From Flavobacterium sp. 102 (GTDB lineage Bacteria > Bacteroidota > Bacteroidia > Flavobacteriales > Flavobacteriaceae): a stretch of DNA of 64,000 nt. The position numbers and the translations under genes were made by a program. The notes under the pieces are model-generated. The model worked only from the letters and a program-made list of their open reading frames with translations, had not been told where the DNA came from and made no database searches. The stretch covers positions 248,001 through 312,000 of the forward strand of contig NZ_RBKX01000001.1 in assembly GCF_003634615.1 (NCBI RefSeq), in the 5' to 3' direction. Within the stretch, counting starts at the first letter, position 1. Each line of letters opens with the position of its first letter. Of the stretch, positions 25,398 to 33,923 are shown piece after piece.

Positions 25398-26427
25398 CGA
25401 GCATCCACACCGAAGATACAATCCTTTGCTTGACGAATGGATATTGGTTTCGCCGCATCGCGCCAAGCGTCCGTGGCAAGGCCAGAAAGAAACCGTTCAT
25501 GAAGACAATCGACCTGAACACGACACAGCTTGCTATTTGTGCGCCGGAAATGTTCGTGCCAATGGCATAAAAAACCCAGATTACGCCGATTGTTATGTCT
25601 TTGAAAATGACTTTTCGGCTTTGCTTAAAGAAGAAGTAAATTTTGAAAGCAAAGAACAATCGCTGTTCCAATTAAAACCGGAACGCGGCATTAATAAAGT
25701 CGTTTGTTTTTCCCCCAAACACAACCTGACATTACCCGAGATGGAAGTCGAAGCTATTGAAAAAGTAGTCCAAACCTGGGCAGCACAATACATCGAGTTG
25801 GGCAGCCACGATTTTATCAATTATGTTCAAATTTTCGAAAACAAAGGAAGCGTTATGGGTTGCAGTAATCCGCATCCGCATGGACAAATTTGGGCGCAAT
25901 CTTCTTTACCGACACAAGTAGAAAAAACACAAAAAAACCTTCGTATCTATCACGAAAAAAACAGAACTAGTTTACTTAAAGATTATTTAGAACAAGAATT
26001 AAAAAAACAGGAACGCATCGTTTTAGAGAACGAGCACTTTGTAGTTTTGGTTCCTTTTTGGGCAACTTGGCCGTATGAAACGATTATTATCAGCAAAAGG
26101 CATTTTGGCAATATCATCGCGATGAGTAATGAAGAAACTAGAGCTTTTGCCGAAATCATCAAAGGGATTACGGTGAAATACGACAATCTTTTTGAAATGT
26201 CTTTTCCTTATTCTTCCGGTATTCACCAAGCGCCAACCGACAGGGTTTCGCATCCCGAATGGCATTTTCATATGCATTTTTATCCGCCATTATTACGCAG
26301 TGCGACTGTAAAGAAATTTATGGTGGGCTACGAAATGCTCGGCGAAGCACAACGCGATATTTCACCGGAACAAAGTGCCAAGATTTTAAGAGACTTACCA
26401 AACATTCACTACAAACAAAACCACTAA
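25378..26427 (+). CDS. galT: Galactose-1-phosphate uridylyltransferase
   Basis: 349 residues, HIT-superfamily GalT type I. Motifs: RRYNPLLDEWILVSPHRAKRPW, the zinc-site Cys pair in ACYLCAGN, the catalytic SNPHPHGQIW with nucleophile His168, and HPEWHFHMHFYPPLLR. It transfers UMP from UDP-glucose to galactose 1-phosphate. The ATG lies inside the end of galK. galE, needed to regenerate UDP-glucose, is not in this operon and must be elsewhere. Confidence 0.97.
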   Translation: MTQFNHNEHPHRRYNPLLDEWILVSPHRAKRPWQGQKETVHEDNRPEHDTACYLCAGNVRANGIKNPDYADCYVFENDFSALLKEEVNFESKEQSLFQLKPERGINKVVCFSPKHNLTLPEMEVEAIEKVVQTWAAQYIELGSHDFINYVQIFENKGSVMGCSNPHPHGQIWAQSSLPTQVEKTQKNLRIYHEKNRTSLLKDYLEQELKKQERIVLENEHFVVLVPFWATWPYETIIISKRHFGNIIAMSNEETRAFAEIIKGITVKYDNLFEMSFPYSSGIHQAPTDRVSHPEWHFHMHFYPPLLRSATVKKFMVGYEMLGEAQRDISPEQSAKILRDLPNIHYKQNH

Positions 26428-26437
26428 AAAACCAGAT

Positions 26438-28099
26438 ATGAACACAGGATTTGAAACCATTGACTATATCGTATTTATCGCTTATGCACTTTTAATCCTA
26501 GGCGTTGGTCTTTGGATGTCGAGAGATAAAAAAGGACATCAAAAAAATGCGGAGGATTATTTTTTAGCCAGTAAATCACTTCCATGGTGGGCAATCGGAA
26601 CTTCTTTGATTGCTGCAAACATATCGGCTGAACAATTTATTGGTATGTCTGGTTCTGGTTATGCTGTTGGTTTGGCAATTGCTTCTTACGAATGGATGGC
26701 TGCAATCACTTTAATCATAGTTGGAAAATTCTTTTTACCTATTTTTATTGAGAAAGGATTGTATACCATTCCGGAGTTTGTTGAAAAGCGATTTTCCACT
26801 AATTTAAAAACCATTTTAGCCGTATTTTGGGTGGCTTTGTATGTCTTTGTAAATATCACTTCGGTATTGTATTTAGGTGCTTTGGCTATGAATACCATCA
26901 TGGGTGTTGATATGTTTTATGCGATTTTAGGATTATCCTTGTTTGCGGCAGCTTATTCTATTTACGGAGGTTTGGCCTCCATTGCTTGGACCGATGCCAT
27001 ACAAGTGATTTTTCTAATTTTTGGCGGATTGGCAACCACCTATTTAGCCTTAGATACTGTTTCTAACGGAAACGGAATGTTAGATGGATTGGGCATCATC
27101 TACGACAAAGCACCACAAAAATTTTCCATGATATTGGACGAATCAAATCCACAATATATCAATCTTCCGGGAATTGGAGTTTTAGTTGGCGGACTTTGGG
27201 TTGCCAATCTTTATTATTGGGGTTTTAACCAATATATTATTCAGAGAGCTTTGGCAGCAAAATCTTTAAAAGAAGCACAAAAAGGAATTGTGTTAGCCGC
27301 TTTCTTAAAGTTAATCATCCCATTTATCGTAGTAATTCCGGGGATTGCCGCCTTTGTGATTGTTAATGATCCTGAGATGTTAGCCCGATTGGGAACCGAA
27401 GGTTTGTTAAACATTCCGAGTGATGGCGCTGCTGACAAGGCTTACCCTTGGTTAATTCAATTTTTGCCTGCCGGTTTAAAAGGATTGGCTTTTGTAGCTT
27501 TAACAGCGGCGATAGTTTCTTCACTTGCTTCTATGTTGAATTCCACTTCCACTATTTTTACCATGGATATTTACAAACAATACATCAACAAAAATTCTGA
27601 TGACAAGAACACGGTTAAAGTTGGGCGGATAACTTCTGCGGTAGCTTTGGCGATTGGAGCGATTGTAGCGCCACTTTTAGGCGGAATCAACCAAGCATTT
27701 CAATTCATCCAAGAATATACCGGAGTAGTCAGTCCGGGCATCTTAGCCATTTTCCTTTTGGGATTATTTTGGAAGAGAACCACTAACCAAGCAGCTATTT
27801 GGGGTGCTCTACTATCGATTCCGGTGGCAATGTTTTTCAAAGTCGGGCCAAAAGGTTGGGCTAATGGCACTTCATTAGAATCGGTATTTCCCAACATTCC
27901 ATTCTTAGACCAAATGGGTTACACCACATTAATTACTATACTCATTATTATGGCTATAAGTTGGATACAAAACAAAGGCGAGGATGACTCGAAAGGTTTC
28001 ATATTGCACAAAAACACTTTTAAAACAAGTGCTTCTTTTAATATTAGTGCTTTTGCCATTATGTTGATTTTGGTGTTTTTATATGCTAAGTTTTGGTAA
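26438..28099 (+). CDS. Sodium/sugar symporter (SSS family, SglT-like)
   Basis: 553 residues with about fourteen TM helices. SSS-family marks: AEDYFLASKSLPWWAIGTSL near TM1-2 with the unwound helix region ANISAEQFIGMSGSGY, YSIYGGLASIAWTDAIQV, and WGFNQYIIQRALAAKS. It resembles Na+/glucose-galactose cotransporters of the inner membrane. As last gene of the galactan operon it probably imports galactose released in the periplasm. Its stop is 3 bp from the stop of the convergent peptidase gene, with no terminator between. Confidence 0.93.
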   Translation: MNTGFETIDYIVFIAYALLILGVGLWMSRDKKGHQKNAEDYFLASKSLPWWAIGTSLIAANISAEQFIGMSGSGYAVGLAIASYEWMAAITLIIVGKFFLPIFIEKGLYTIPEFVEKRFSTNLKTILAVFWVALYVFVNITSVLYLGALAMNTIMGVDMFYAILGLSLFAAAYSIYGGLASIAWTDAIQVIFLIFGGLATTYLALDTVSNGNGMLDGLGIIYDKAPQKFSMILDESNPQYINLPGIGVLVGGLWVANLYYWGFNQYIIQRALAAKSLKEAQKGIVLAAFLKLIIPFIVVIPGIAAFVIVNDPEMLARLGTEGLLNIPSDGAADKAYPWLIQFLPAGLKGLAFVALTAAIVSSLASMLNSTSTIFTMDIYKQYINKNSDDKNTVKVGRITSAVALAIGAIVAPLLGGINQAFQFIQEYTGVVSPGILAIFLLGLFWKRTTNQAAIWGALLSIPVAMFFKVGPKGWANGTSLESVFPNIPFLDQMGYTTLITILIIMAISWIQNKGEDDSKGFILHKNTFKTSASFNISAFAIMLILVFLYAKFW

Positions 28100-28102
28100 C
28101 CA

Positions 28103-28906
28103 TTAATGTTTATGATTCAGCATTTTACTGACATGTTGGAATAATTCCGGAAATTGCATCTTAAATTCATTAGGTGTTTCAAAATAATGCTCAATAATCA
28201 CTGAAATGAATTCAAAATGATTGGTGTAAGCATAAATTCGAAAGTACTCGGAATCTATTAATTTTTGTCGGTTAGGCGGATGATTTACTTCTTTATGAAG
28301 TCGACTATGCTGTTTTCGAAAAGCCAACGAGCTACCATCGTCGCTTCGCAAACTATGGTGATGAATAACATGAGAGAACTCATGGATTCCTAAGTTTAAA
28401 TTGTCATTATCGATTTCGTATCCTGCAATAAAATCTTTCCATGAAAAAACCACCGCCTTCATTCTCGGATTGAATTCTCCTTTATGGTATTGTTCCGTAT
28501 TATTTGAATAATATTCTTCGGGATAGATTATTATTTTGTCAAAAGTATCAATCAAGTAACGTCGCATTCCGAAAGTCAGCATCACATAAGTTCCGGCAAT
28601 CAGCGTTTGCATTTCTCTTGTAATTACAATATCTTCTCTGGGAATAAATTCATATTTCTCCTTAAAAGAGGCCAAGCGGTGGTGAAAATATACTTTGTGC
28701 TTGTCTGAAAGTTTGCTGTAGAAAGGAAAATTCTGCCTTAGGAAAAATTCCTCATCATCGTTTATCTTTTTGGTATTCATATACAAATGAACATAAAGCG
28801 GTCGATTCAAAATAGCAATCGAAATATCATCCAAAAAACTCATGATAAACATGAAAGAATATAGGAAACCTGCTCCTAAGACAAAAACCATAATAAGAAT
28901 ACCCAT
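28103..28906 (-). CDS. MtfA-like zinc-dependent peptidase (M90 family)
   Basis: 267 residues. N-terminal TM (about 3-25), then a cytoplasmic or periplasmic domain with the zinc motif HEFSH (in LGIHEFSHVIHHHS) and downstream Glu in FEFISVIIEHYFETP, as in MtfA. E. coli MtfA acts on the glucose-PTS repressor Mlc and has peptidase activity; the target here is unknown. A weak -7 box (TATCTTTA) ends only four bases before the ATG at 28906, so its mRNA may be leaderless. Confidence 0.85.
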   Translation of the reverse strand: MGILIMVFVLGAGFLYSFMFIMSFLDDISIAILNRPLYVHLYMNTKKINDDEEFFLRQNFPFYSKLSDKHKVYFHHRLASFKEKYEFIPREDIVITREMQTLIAGTYVMLTFGMRRYLIDTFDKIIIYPEEYYSNNTEQYHKGEFNPRMKAVVFSWKDFIAGYEIDNDNLNLGIHEFSHVIHHHSLRSDDGSSLAFRKQHSRLHKEVNHPPNRQKLIDSEYFRIYAYTNHFEFISVIIEHYFETPNEFKMQFPELFQHVSKMLNHKH

Positions 28907-28910
28907 TGGC

Positions 28911-28918
28911 TAAAGATA
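28911..28918 (-). promoter_or_regulatory. Possible -7 box TATCTTTA of the MtfA-like gene
   Basis: Seven of eight positions match TAnnTTTG. Followed by GCCA and the ATG, the same four-base spacing as at 976-983 and 59221-59228. Confidence 0.4.
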
Positions 28919-29041
28919 TAAAAAAAGCTCAAGAAATTCTTTAGCTTTTAATATGAACGCGAAGGGTTTCTACCGAACAATATACTTTAAATTTTATATT
29001 GGATTGATTCGGCTGTCGTGTAACAAAATGAAACACTAAAG

Positions 29042-29073
29042 AATCTTATTTCAACAAATAAGATTTTTTTTTT
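29042..29073 (+). terminator. Terminator-like hairpin upstream of the exported-protein gene
   Basis: AATCTTATTT, loop CAAC, AAATAAGATT, then a run of nine or ten T: a perfect ten-pair stem. There is no plus-strand gene directly upstream (the gene there is on the minus strand), so it could end a small RNA starting after 28920 or act as an attenuator. Confidence 0.6.
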
Positions 29074-29097
29074 ACTTTTATCAAAACTTACTACACT

Positions 29098-29595
29098 ATG
29101 AAATCGAAGATTCACGAACACCAAAAAAAATCAACTCTTGTGAGTAAAAAGATACTATTATTATCGTTTCTATTTATTGTCCTTGCAACCAACGCCCAAA
29201 TAAAGGTTGCCAAGACTGAAGCAAAACCAGTTCTTATCGGTAAGGTGGGAACACCGACTTTGAGTACCGTAGAAATTACGAAGACTGGTGACTTAGTTAC
29301 CTTTAAATACCAGAATAACAATAAGCCCCAAATAGCTGAATTCAAAACCTTCAGCTTTAAAGATATTGATGATGCCTTAGAAGGATTTTATTCTGTTATC
29401 AAAGATGGTCTTACAGCTCAACCGAAAGAAGATATTAAGATTGAATTGCCCAATGAAACAGTGAGCCTTCAATTCACAAAAGCCATGAATATTGCCAGCG
29501 TGAAGATGAAGATAAGTTATAACAATGGCGAAGAAGGCGGAACAACAGTATGGTTAACCCAAAAGCAAATTGATAAGTTATTCAACAAATTATAA
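29098..29595 (+). CDS. Small exported protein of unknown function
   Basis: 165 residues. After 16 polar residues comes a signal segment (about 17-34, KKILLLSFLFIVLATNAQ), so the true start may be later than the ATG at 29098. The mature part is a soluble beta-rich sequence with no Cys and a C-terminal helix (TQKQIDKLFNKL). I do not recognise the family. A -7-like TACTTTTA at 29073-29080 precedes it, directly after the hairpin at 29042-29073. Confidence 0.7.
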   Translation: MKSKIHEHQKKSTLVSKKILLLSFLFIVLATNAQIKVAKTEAKPVLIGKVGTPTLSTVEITKTGDLVTFKYQNNNKPQIAEFKTFSFKDIDDALEGFYSVIKDGLTAQPKEDIKIELPNETVSLQFTKAMNIASVKMKISYNNGEEGGTTVWLTQKQIDKLFNKL

Positions 29596-29664
29596 ATTTA
29601 CGTTTTGAAAATACGCAGGGTTGACTTCGTCTTCCCAGACAAAGCTCCGCTTTGAAAATAAAAC

Positions 29665-29706
29665 AGCCAATAAAATGCTCAAGTAAACTTGGACATTTTA
29701 TCGGCT
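29665..29706. terminator. Hairpin between the exported-protein gene and tRNA-Arg
   Basis: AGCC-A-ATAAAATG...CAAGT pairs with ACTTG...CATTTTAT-C-GGCT, a long stem with two small mismatched spots. It could terminate either the plus-strand gene or the minus-strand tRNA transcript. Confidence 0.55.
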
Positions 29707-29720
29707 ATTCTATTTATGTG

Positions 29721-29794
29721 TGACCCCGGCAGGGTTCGAACCTGCAACCATCAGAGCCGAAATCTGATATTCTATCCAGTTGAACTACGGAGCC
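29721..29794 (-). tRNA. tRNA-Arg (anticodon TCG)
   Basis: 74 bases. Acceptor GGCTCCG pairs with CGGGGTC (two G-T wobbles), discriminator A. D arm TAGTTCAACTGGATAGA, anticodon stem TCAGA/TCTGA with loop TTTCGGC, so bases 34-36 are TCG and read CGA. T arm contains GGTTCGAACC. The 3' CCA is not encoded. Confidence 0.95.
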
Positions 29795-29815
29795 ATTTTA
29801 GAGAGTTAGACTATA

Positions 29816-30265
29816 TTATGTTAATAATTTTTTAACGATAGTCGAAACGGTTTTACCATCCGTTTTTCCGGCCAAGGCTGCTGAGGCTTTCCCCATAACT
29901 TGTCCCATGGAAGCCATACCTGAAAACCCACCTTCAGTGATGATTTTCGAAACGATTGCTTCCACTTCTGCTTCTGATAATTGTGCCGGCAGGAACTTTT
30001 CGATTACGGCTACTTGCGCTAATTCAGGTTCAGCTAAGTCGGCGCGATTTTGCTCAGTATAAATATTAGCGCTGTCTTTTCTTTGTTTTACCAAACGTTG
30101 CAATAATTTGATTTCGTCTTCAGAAGATAAAGTTTCGCTGGCACCGGCTTCGGTTTTGGCTAAAATAATACCCGATTTAATCGCTCTTAACGCTTCTAAA
30201 GCGACTGTATCTTTGGCTCTCATGGCGTTTTTCATTTCGTCCATGATTTGTGTTTCTAAACTCAT
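29816..30265 (-). CDS. GatB/YqeY domain protein
   Basis: 149 residues, full length of the YqeY family (MSLETQIMDEMKNAMRAKD, RAIKSGIILAKTEAG, VEKFLPAQLSEAEVE, GMASMGQVMGKASAALAG, DGKTVSTIVKKLL). The domain is the tRNA-binding tail domain of GatB; in free-standing form its role is unclear, possibly linked to tRNA-dependent amidation. It lies downstream of ftsZ on the same strand but behind the ftsZ terminator. A tract of TCTAA-type repeats directly precedes its ATG. Confidence 0.92.
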   Translation of the reverse strand: MSLETQIMDEMKNAMRAKDTVALEALRAIKSGIILAKTEAGASETLSSEDEIKLLQRLVKQRKDSANIYTEQNRADLAEPELAQVAVIEKFLPAQLSEAEVEAIVSKIITEGGFSGMASMGQVMGKASAALAGKTDGKTVSTIVKKLLT

Positions 30266-30310
30266 ATTTAGATTATTAGATTGTTAGACTTATTAGATTT
30301 TTAGATTTTT
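30266..30310 (-). repeat. Degenerate octamer repeats (ATCTAAnA) in front of yqeY
   Basis: On the minus strand five copies of a TCTAA-containing unit of 8-9 bases lead directly into the ATG at 30265. Similar tracts precede dnaG and the sigma gene at 55998. Confidence 0.6.
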
Positions 30311-30321
30311 CTAAAAATTAT

Positions 30322-30441
30322 GACTTTTTAGCCCCGATTGTAGCAAGTATCCTCGAAGAGATACTGCGGAAAGCGGGAATACGGATTACTGAAACAGCCC
30401 GAACCTTTCGCTCCCAATTAAAATCAGGACTAGTCAAAAAG
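30322..30441. repeat. Intergenic repeat element with TAGCCCCGATT start and internal hairpin
   Basis: About 120 bases from GACTTTTTAGCCCCGATTG to GGACTAGTCAAAAAGC. The ends are roughly inverted (GACTTTTT / AAAAAGC). GCAAGTATC and GATACTGC form an inner hairpin. I recall elements beginning TTTTTAGCCCCGATTG, with AGCGG boxes and a variable inner hairpin, throughout Flavobacterium genomes. No coding potential. Its plan (constant flanks, variable hairpin) resembles that of the element at 16584-16674, although the sequence differs. Confidence 0.6.
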
Positions 30442-30451
30442 CACTGCGAAG

Positions 30452-30491
30452 TTAAAAAAATAACCCGAAAATCGCAAAGCAATTTTCGGGT
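30452..30491 (-). terminator. Intrinsic terminator after ftsZ
   Basis: On the minus strand ACCCGAAAAT, loop, ATTTTCGGGT and TATTTTTTTAAC: perfect ten-pair stem with a T tract, 24 bases after the ftsZ stop. It ends the dcw transcript. Confidence 0.85.
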
Positions 30492-30514
30492 CATCTGATT
30501 AGAAAAATGGCAGA

Positions 30515-32512
30515 CTAATCTACATTATCGTGCAAGAAGGAATTATTGGTTCTGATTTGCAAATCGTCGTTACTATCAGTTCCCAAAGACATTCTTGAAT
30601 TTGAAGTATTGCCGGCGTTGTTTGACAGGTCAACCCCTAATCTTTTATAAGCTGGTTCTTTTTCCATTTCCTCAATTCTTGACGGATTGTTGTGGAATTT
30701 GTAATTGAACTCTTTTAATTTTCTTCTGCGTTCATCAGCTCTGTGTTTCAAAGTTTCTTCAATGGTCATTTCTACCGGAGAAGCATCGTCAAAATAGTTT
30801 ACTGAAGCTGTTTGTGGTTTTTCGGTTTCGGCAACCGGTTTCATGGTGATGTTTAATTCCTCAGCGATTGGCTCTTCAACGATTTTAGCAACCGGTTTTG
30901 AGTTTAGCAAGTCGTTTTCCAACTCCATGTATTCTTCCAAAGAATATTTAATCACACCACCTTCGTTCAACTCCGTTACCGGAACAAACTGTACAGGCTC
31001 GTTTACCACAATGTCATTGGCGTCAGAAAGGTCGAAAACAATTCGGCTTTCTTCTACTGGTTGAACAGCTTCAACAACTTCTACTCTCTCAAATACTGGC
31101 GTTGCAGCCGGCATATCGAAGGTGAAAGTGATTTGCTCTTCTTCAATGATATTTTGTGGCTCAACCACTCTCATCTCACGTACTTCTGGTGTTGTTACTT
31201 TGTAATCGATGTCCATGATAGGCGATACGATTTCGAAAGTCACATCTAAGTTGCGGATGAATTGATTCATTGCAATTAATTCGTTATCATCAATAGCAGT
31301 CGGAGCAGTTGGTGTTTCTACTTCTTCTTCTATTAATTCGAATACGATTTTTTCTTCTTTTACTTCCGCTTTAGCTCCGTTCAATTCGGCTTCGCCTCGG
31401 GTTGGCGAGTCAGTGTTGGTTTGGAAAACTTCTACCGTTTTTTGGGTTAAGTCGCGCACCAATTTTTGATCGTCTTCTAAAGCGTGAACAATTTTCTTGG
31501 CTTCTATGTTTAAAAGTCCATTTTGTTGTTCTTGATTAAAACCTGTAGCAATGATAGTTACGGCAATTGAATCTCCTAACGTTTCGTCTTCACCAACACC
31601 CATGATGATATTGGCATTGTGACCGGCTTCCGATTGGATATGGTCGTTGATTTCTCCGATTTCATCAATGGTGATTTCATTATTACCAGAAACGATAAGC
31701 AACAATACGTTTTTGGCACCGGAGATCTTATTATCATTTAATAATGGAGAATCTAAGGCAGAAATTATAGCATCTTTTGCTCTATTTTCGCCATTAGCAG
31801 TAGCAGAACCCATGATGGCTCTTCCACTATTTTCCAATACGGTTTTTGCGTCTTTTAAATCGATATTTTGTGTGTAGTGGTGTGTAATTACTTCTGCGAT
31901 ACCACGAGAAGCAGTAGCCAACACTTCATCAGCTTTAGAGAAACCTGCTTTGAAACCTAAGTTTCCGTACACTTCTCTCAATTTATTGTTATTGATAACA
32001 ATCAAAGAATCTACTTGTTTTCTTAATTTCTCAACACCCAACAACGCTTGTTCCGAACGTACTTTACCTTCAAACTGGAAAGGAATCGTAACGATACCAA
32101 CGGTTAGAATATCTCTTTCTTTCGCTAATTGTGCGATTACCGGAGCAGCACCGGTTCCTGTCCCACCGCCCATTCCGGCTGTGATGAAGACCATTTTGGT
32201 ATTGCTGTCCAACATTTTTTCAATGTCGCCCACACTTTCTAATGCGGATTGTTGTCCTACATCGGGATTTGCGCCTGCGCCAAGTCCTTCGGTTAAGTTT
32301 ACACCCAACTGAATTTTATTCGGCACCGGACTGTTTTGAAGTGCTTGTGAGTCGGTATTACAAACGATGAAATCTACACCTTTGATTCCCTGTTTGAACA
32401 TGTGATTGATAGCGTTACTTCCGCCGCCACCAACACCGATTACTTTGATCACATTTGATTGATTCTTTGGTAAATCAAATGAGATGCTTCCAAATTCTGA
32501 GTTGCTTATCAT
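30515..32512 (-). CDS. ftsZ: Cell division protein FtsZ with long C-terminal tail
   Basis: 665 residues, almost twice the usual 380-400. The GTPase core covers about 15-330 with GVGGGGSNAINHM, GGGTGTG at 115-121 and NNNKLREVYG; it polymerises into the Z ring. Residues 330-665 are an acidic, Val/Glu/Pro-rich tail with a final NNSFLHDNVD instead of the classic conserved peptide. Within the tail a short strand-like motif recurs (IVFEL, VTFEI, ITFTF, IVFDL, IKYSL); a related ISFDL occurs at 11-15. Last gene of the dcw cluster, 25 bp after ftsA. Confidence 0.97.
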   Translation of the reverse strand: MISNSEFGSISFDLPKNQSNVIKVIGVGGGGSNAINHMFKQGIKGVDFIVCNTDSQALQNSPVPNKIQLGVNLTEGLGAGANPDVGQQSALESVGDIEKMLDSNTKMVFITAGMGGGTGTGAAPVIAQLAKERDILTVGIVTIPFQFEGKVRSEQALLGVEKLRKQVDSLIVINNNKLREVYGNLGFKAGFSKADEVLATASRGIAEVITHHYTQNIDLKDAKTVLENSGRAIMGSATANGENRAKDAIISALDSPLLNDNKISGAKNVLLLIVSGNNEITIDEIGEINDHIQSEAGHNANIIMGVGEDETLGDSIAVTIIATGFNQEQQNGLLNIEAKKIVHALEDDQKLVRDLTQKTVEVFQTNTDSPTRGEAELNGAKAEVKEEKIVFELIEEEVETPTAPTAIDDNELIAMNQFIRNLDVTFEIVSPIMDIDYKVTTPEVREMRVVEPQNIIEEEQITFTFDMPAATPVFERVEVVEAVQPVEESRIVFDLSDANDIVVNEPVQFVPVTELNEGGVIKYSLEEYMELENDLLNSKPVAKIVEEPIAEELNITMKPVAETEKPQTASVNYFDDASPVEMTIEETLKHRADERRRKLKEFNYKFHNNPSRIEEMEKEPAYKRLGVDLSNNAGNTSNSRMSLGTDSNDDLQIRTNNSFLHDNVD

Positions 32513-32537
32513 ACTATTTTGGTGTTAGGTATTTATT

Positions 32538-33917
32538 CTATTCTGCGTTATCTAAAAAATCTTTAATCTTGTCTACATAGCGGTCAAAAAACGAGCGCCT
32601 GATTTTACTTTCAGTAGTCTCTGGCTCGGGTTTTTCTTCTACTACTACTTCATTCGAAACCTCTTCTTCTTTTGGTTCAAAAACCGGTTGTTGTGCTATT
32701 GGTTTCGGCGCTTCCTGAGCTACCTCTTTTAATTCAATTTTGTAAGCACTATTCGAATTGTTTTCGATGCTGTTCATTACCAATCCAACTGCGGTGGCAA
32801 ATAACGGACTTGAAATTTCTTCTCCCGAATTGCCTGCCAAATGTTCGTTTGGATAACCAATTCTGGTGTCCATTCCCGTGATGTATTCCACCAATTGTTT
32901 GATGTGTTTCAATTGTGAACCACCGCCGGTTAATACGATTCCGGCAATTAATTTTTTGCGCGGATCTTCGTGGCCGTAAGCTTTGATTTCGGTGAACACT
33001 TGTTCGATAATCTCCACTACTCTTGCGTGAATGATTTTCGACAAATTCTTAAGCGATATCTCTTTTGGATCTCTTCCTCTCAAACCGGGAATGGATACAA
33101 TTTCGTTGTCTTTATTTTCCCCCGGCCAAGCTGAACCGAATTTTACCTTCAATAACTCTGCCTGTTTTTCGATAATCGAACAACCTTCTTTGATATCATC
33201 TGTAATTACGTTTCCGCCAAAAGGCACAACCGCGGTGTGACGAATGATTCCATCTTTAAAAATGGCCAAATCTGTTGTTCCGCCACCGATGTCAATTAAG
33301 GCAACGCCGGCTTCTTTTTCTTCCTGACTTAAAACAGCATCTGCTGAAGCCAATGGTTCTAAAGTCAATCCTGATAATTCAATACCCGAACTTTGAATAC
33401 ATCTTCCAACGTTTCTGATGGATGATGCTTGTCCAACTACTACATGGAAACTCGCTTCCAATCTTCCGCCGTACATTCCGATAGGCTCTTTGATTTCCGA
33501 CTGCCCGTCGATTTTGAATTCTTGTGGCAAAACGTGGATAATCTCTTCTCCCGGAAGCATCGCTAATTTGTTAACTTGGTCGATTAGCAATTGGATATCT
33601 CTTCCGCTGATTACTTCTTCAGGATTTGTTCTGATAACGTAATCGGTGTGTTGTATGCTGCGAATGTGTTGTCCGGCAATGCCCACTACCACATCGTTTA
33701 TTTTGTAACCTGAATTATTTTCTGCTTCAAGAACTGCTTGTTGAATTGACTGAATCGTTTGGGTAATATTATTTACAACACCACGAGCCACTCCGAGACT
33801 TTTCGATTTACCGACACCTAAAATTTCCAACTTTCCATACTCATTCTTCTTGCCAATCATGGCCACAATCTTGGTTGTCCCAATGTCTAATCCGACTGCA
33901 ATATTCTCTTTTTCCAT
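32538..33917 (-). CDS. ftsA: Cell division protein FtsA
   Basis: 459 residues, actin-fold ATPase that anchors FtsZ to the membrane. Marks: AVGLDIGTTKIVAMIG, the 1C domain (about 85-165), VALIDIGGGTTDLAIF and IVLTGGGSQLKHI. After residue about 395 comes a Pro/Glu-rich linker, then the C-terminal basic amphipathic helix (FFDRYVDKIKDFLD), the membrane-targeting sequence. Lies between ftsQ (6 bp) and ftsZ (25 bp). Confidence 0.97.
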   Translation of the reverse strand: MEKENIAVGLDIGTTKIVAMIGKKNEYGKLEILGVGKSKSLGVARGVVNNITQTIQSIQQAVLEAENNSGYKINDVVVGIAGQHIRSIQHTDYVIRTNPEEVISGRDIQLLIDQVNKLAMLPGEEIIHVLPQEFKIDGQSEIKEPIGMYGGRLEASFHVVVGQASSIRNVGRCIQSSGIELSGLTLEPLASADAVLSQEEKEAGVALIDIGGGTTDLAIFKDGIIRHTAVVPFGGNVITDDIKEGCSIIEKQAELLKVKFGSAWPGENKDNEIVSIPGLRGRDPKEISLKNLSKIIHARVVEIIEQVFTEIKAYGHEDPRKKLIAGIVLTGGGSQLKHIKQLVEYITGMDTRIGYPNEHLAGNSGEEISSPLFATAVGLVMNSIENNSNSAYKIELKEVAQEAPKPIAQQPVFEPKEEEVSNEVVVEEKPEPETTESKIRRSFFDRYVDKIKDFLDNAE

Positions 33918-33923
33918 AATCTT

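Noticed and set aside
17522..28099. Interpretation as a classical polysaccharide utilisation locus with SusC/SusD
   Set aside because: No TonB-barrel or SusD-like gene lies in or next to the operon.
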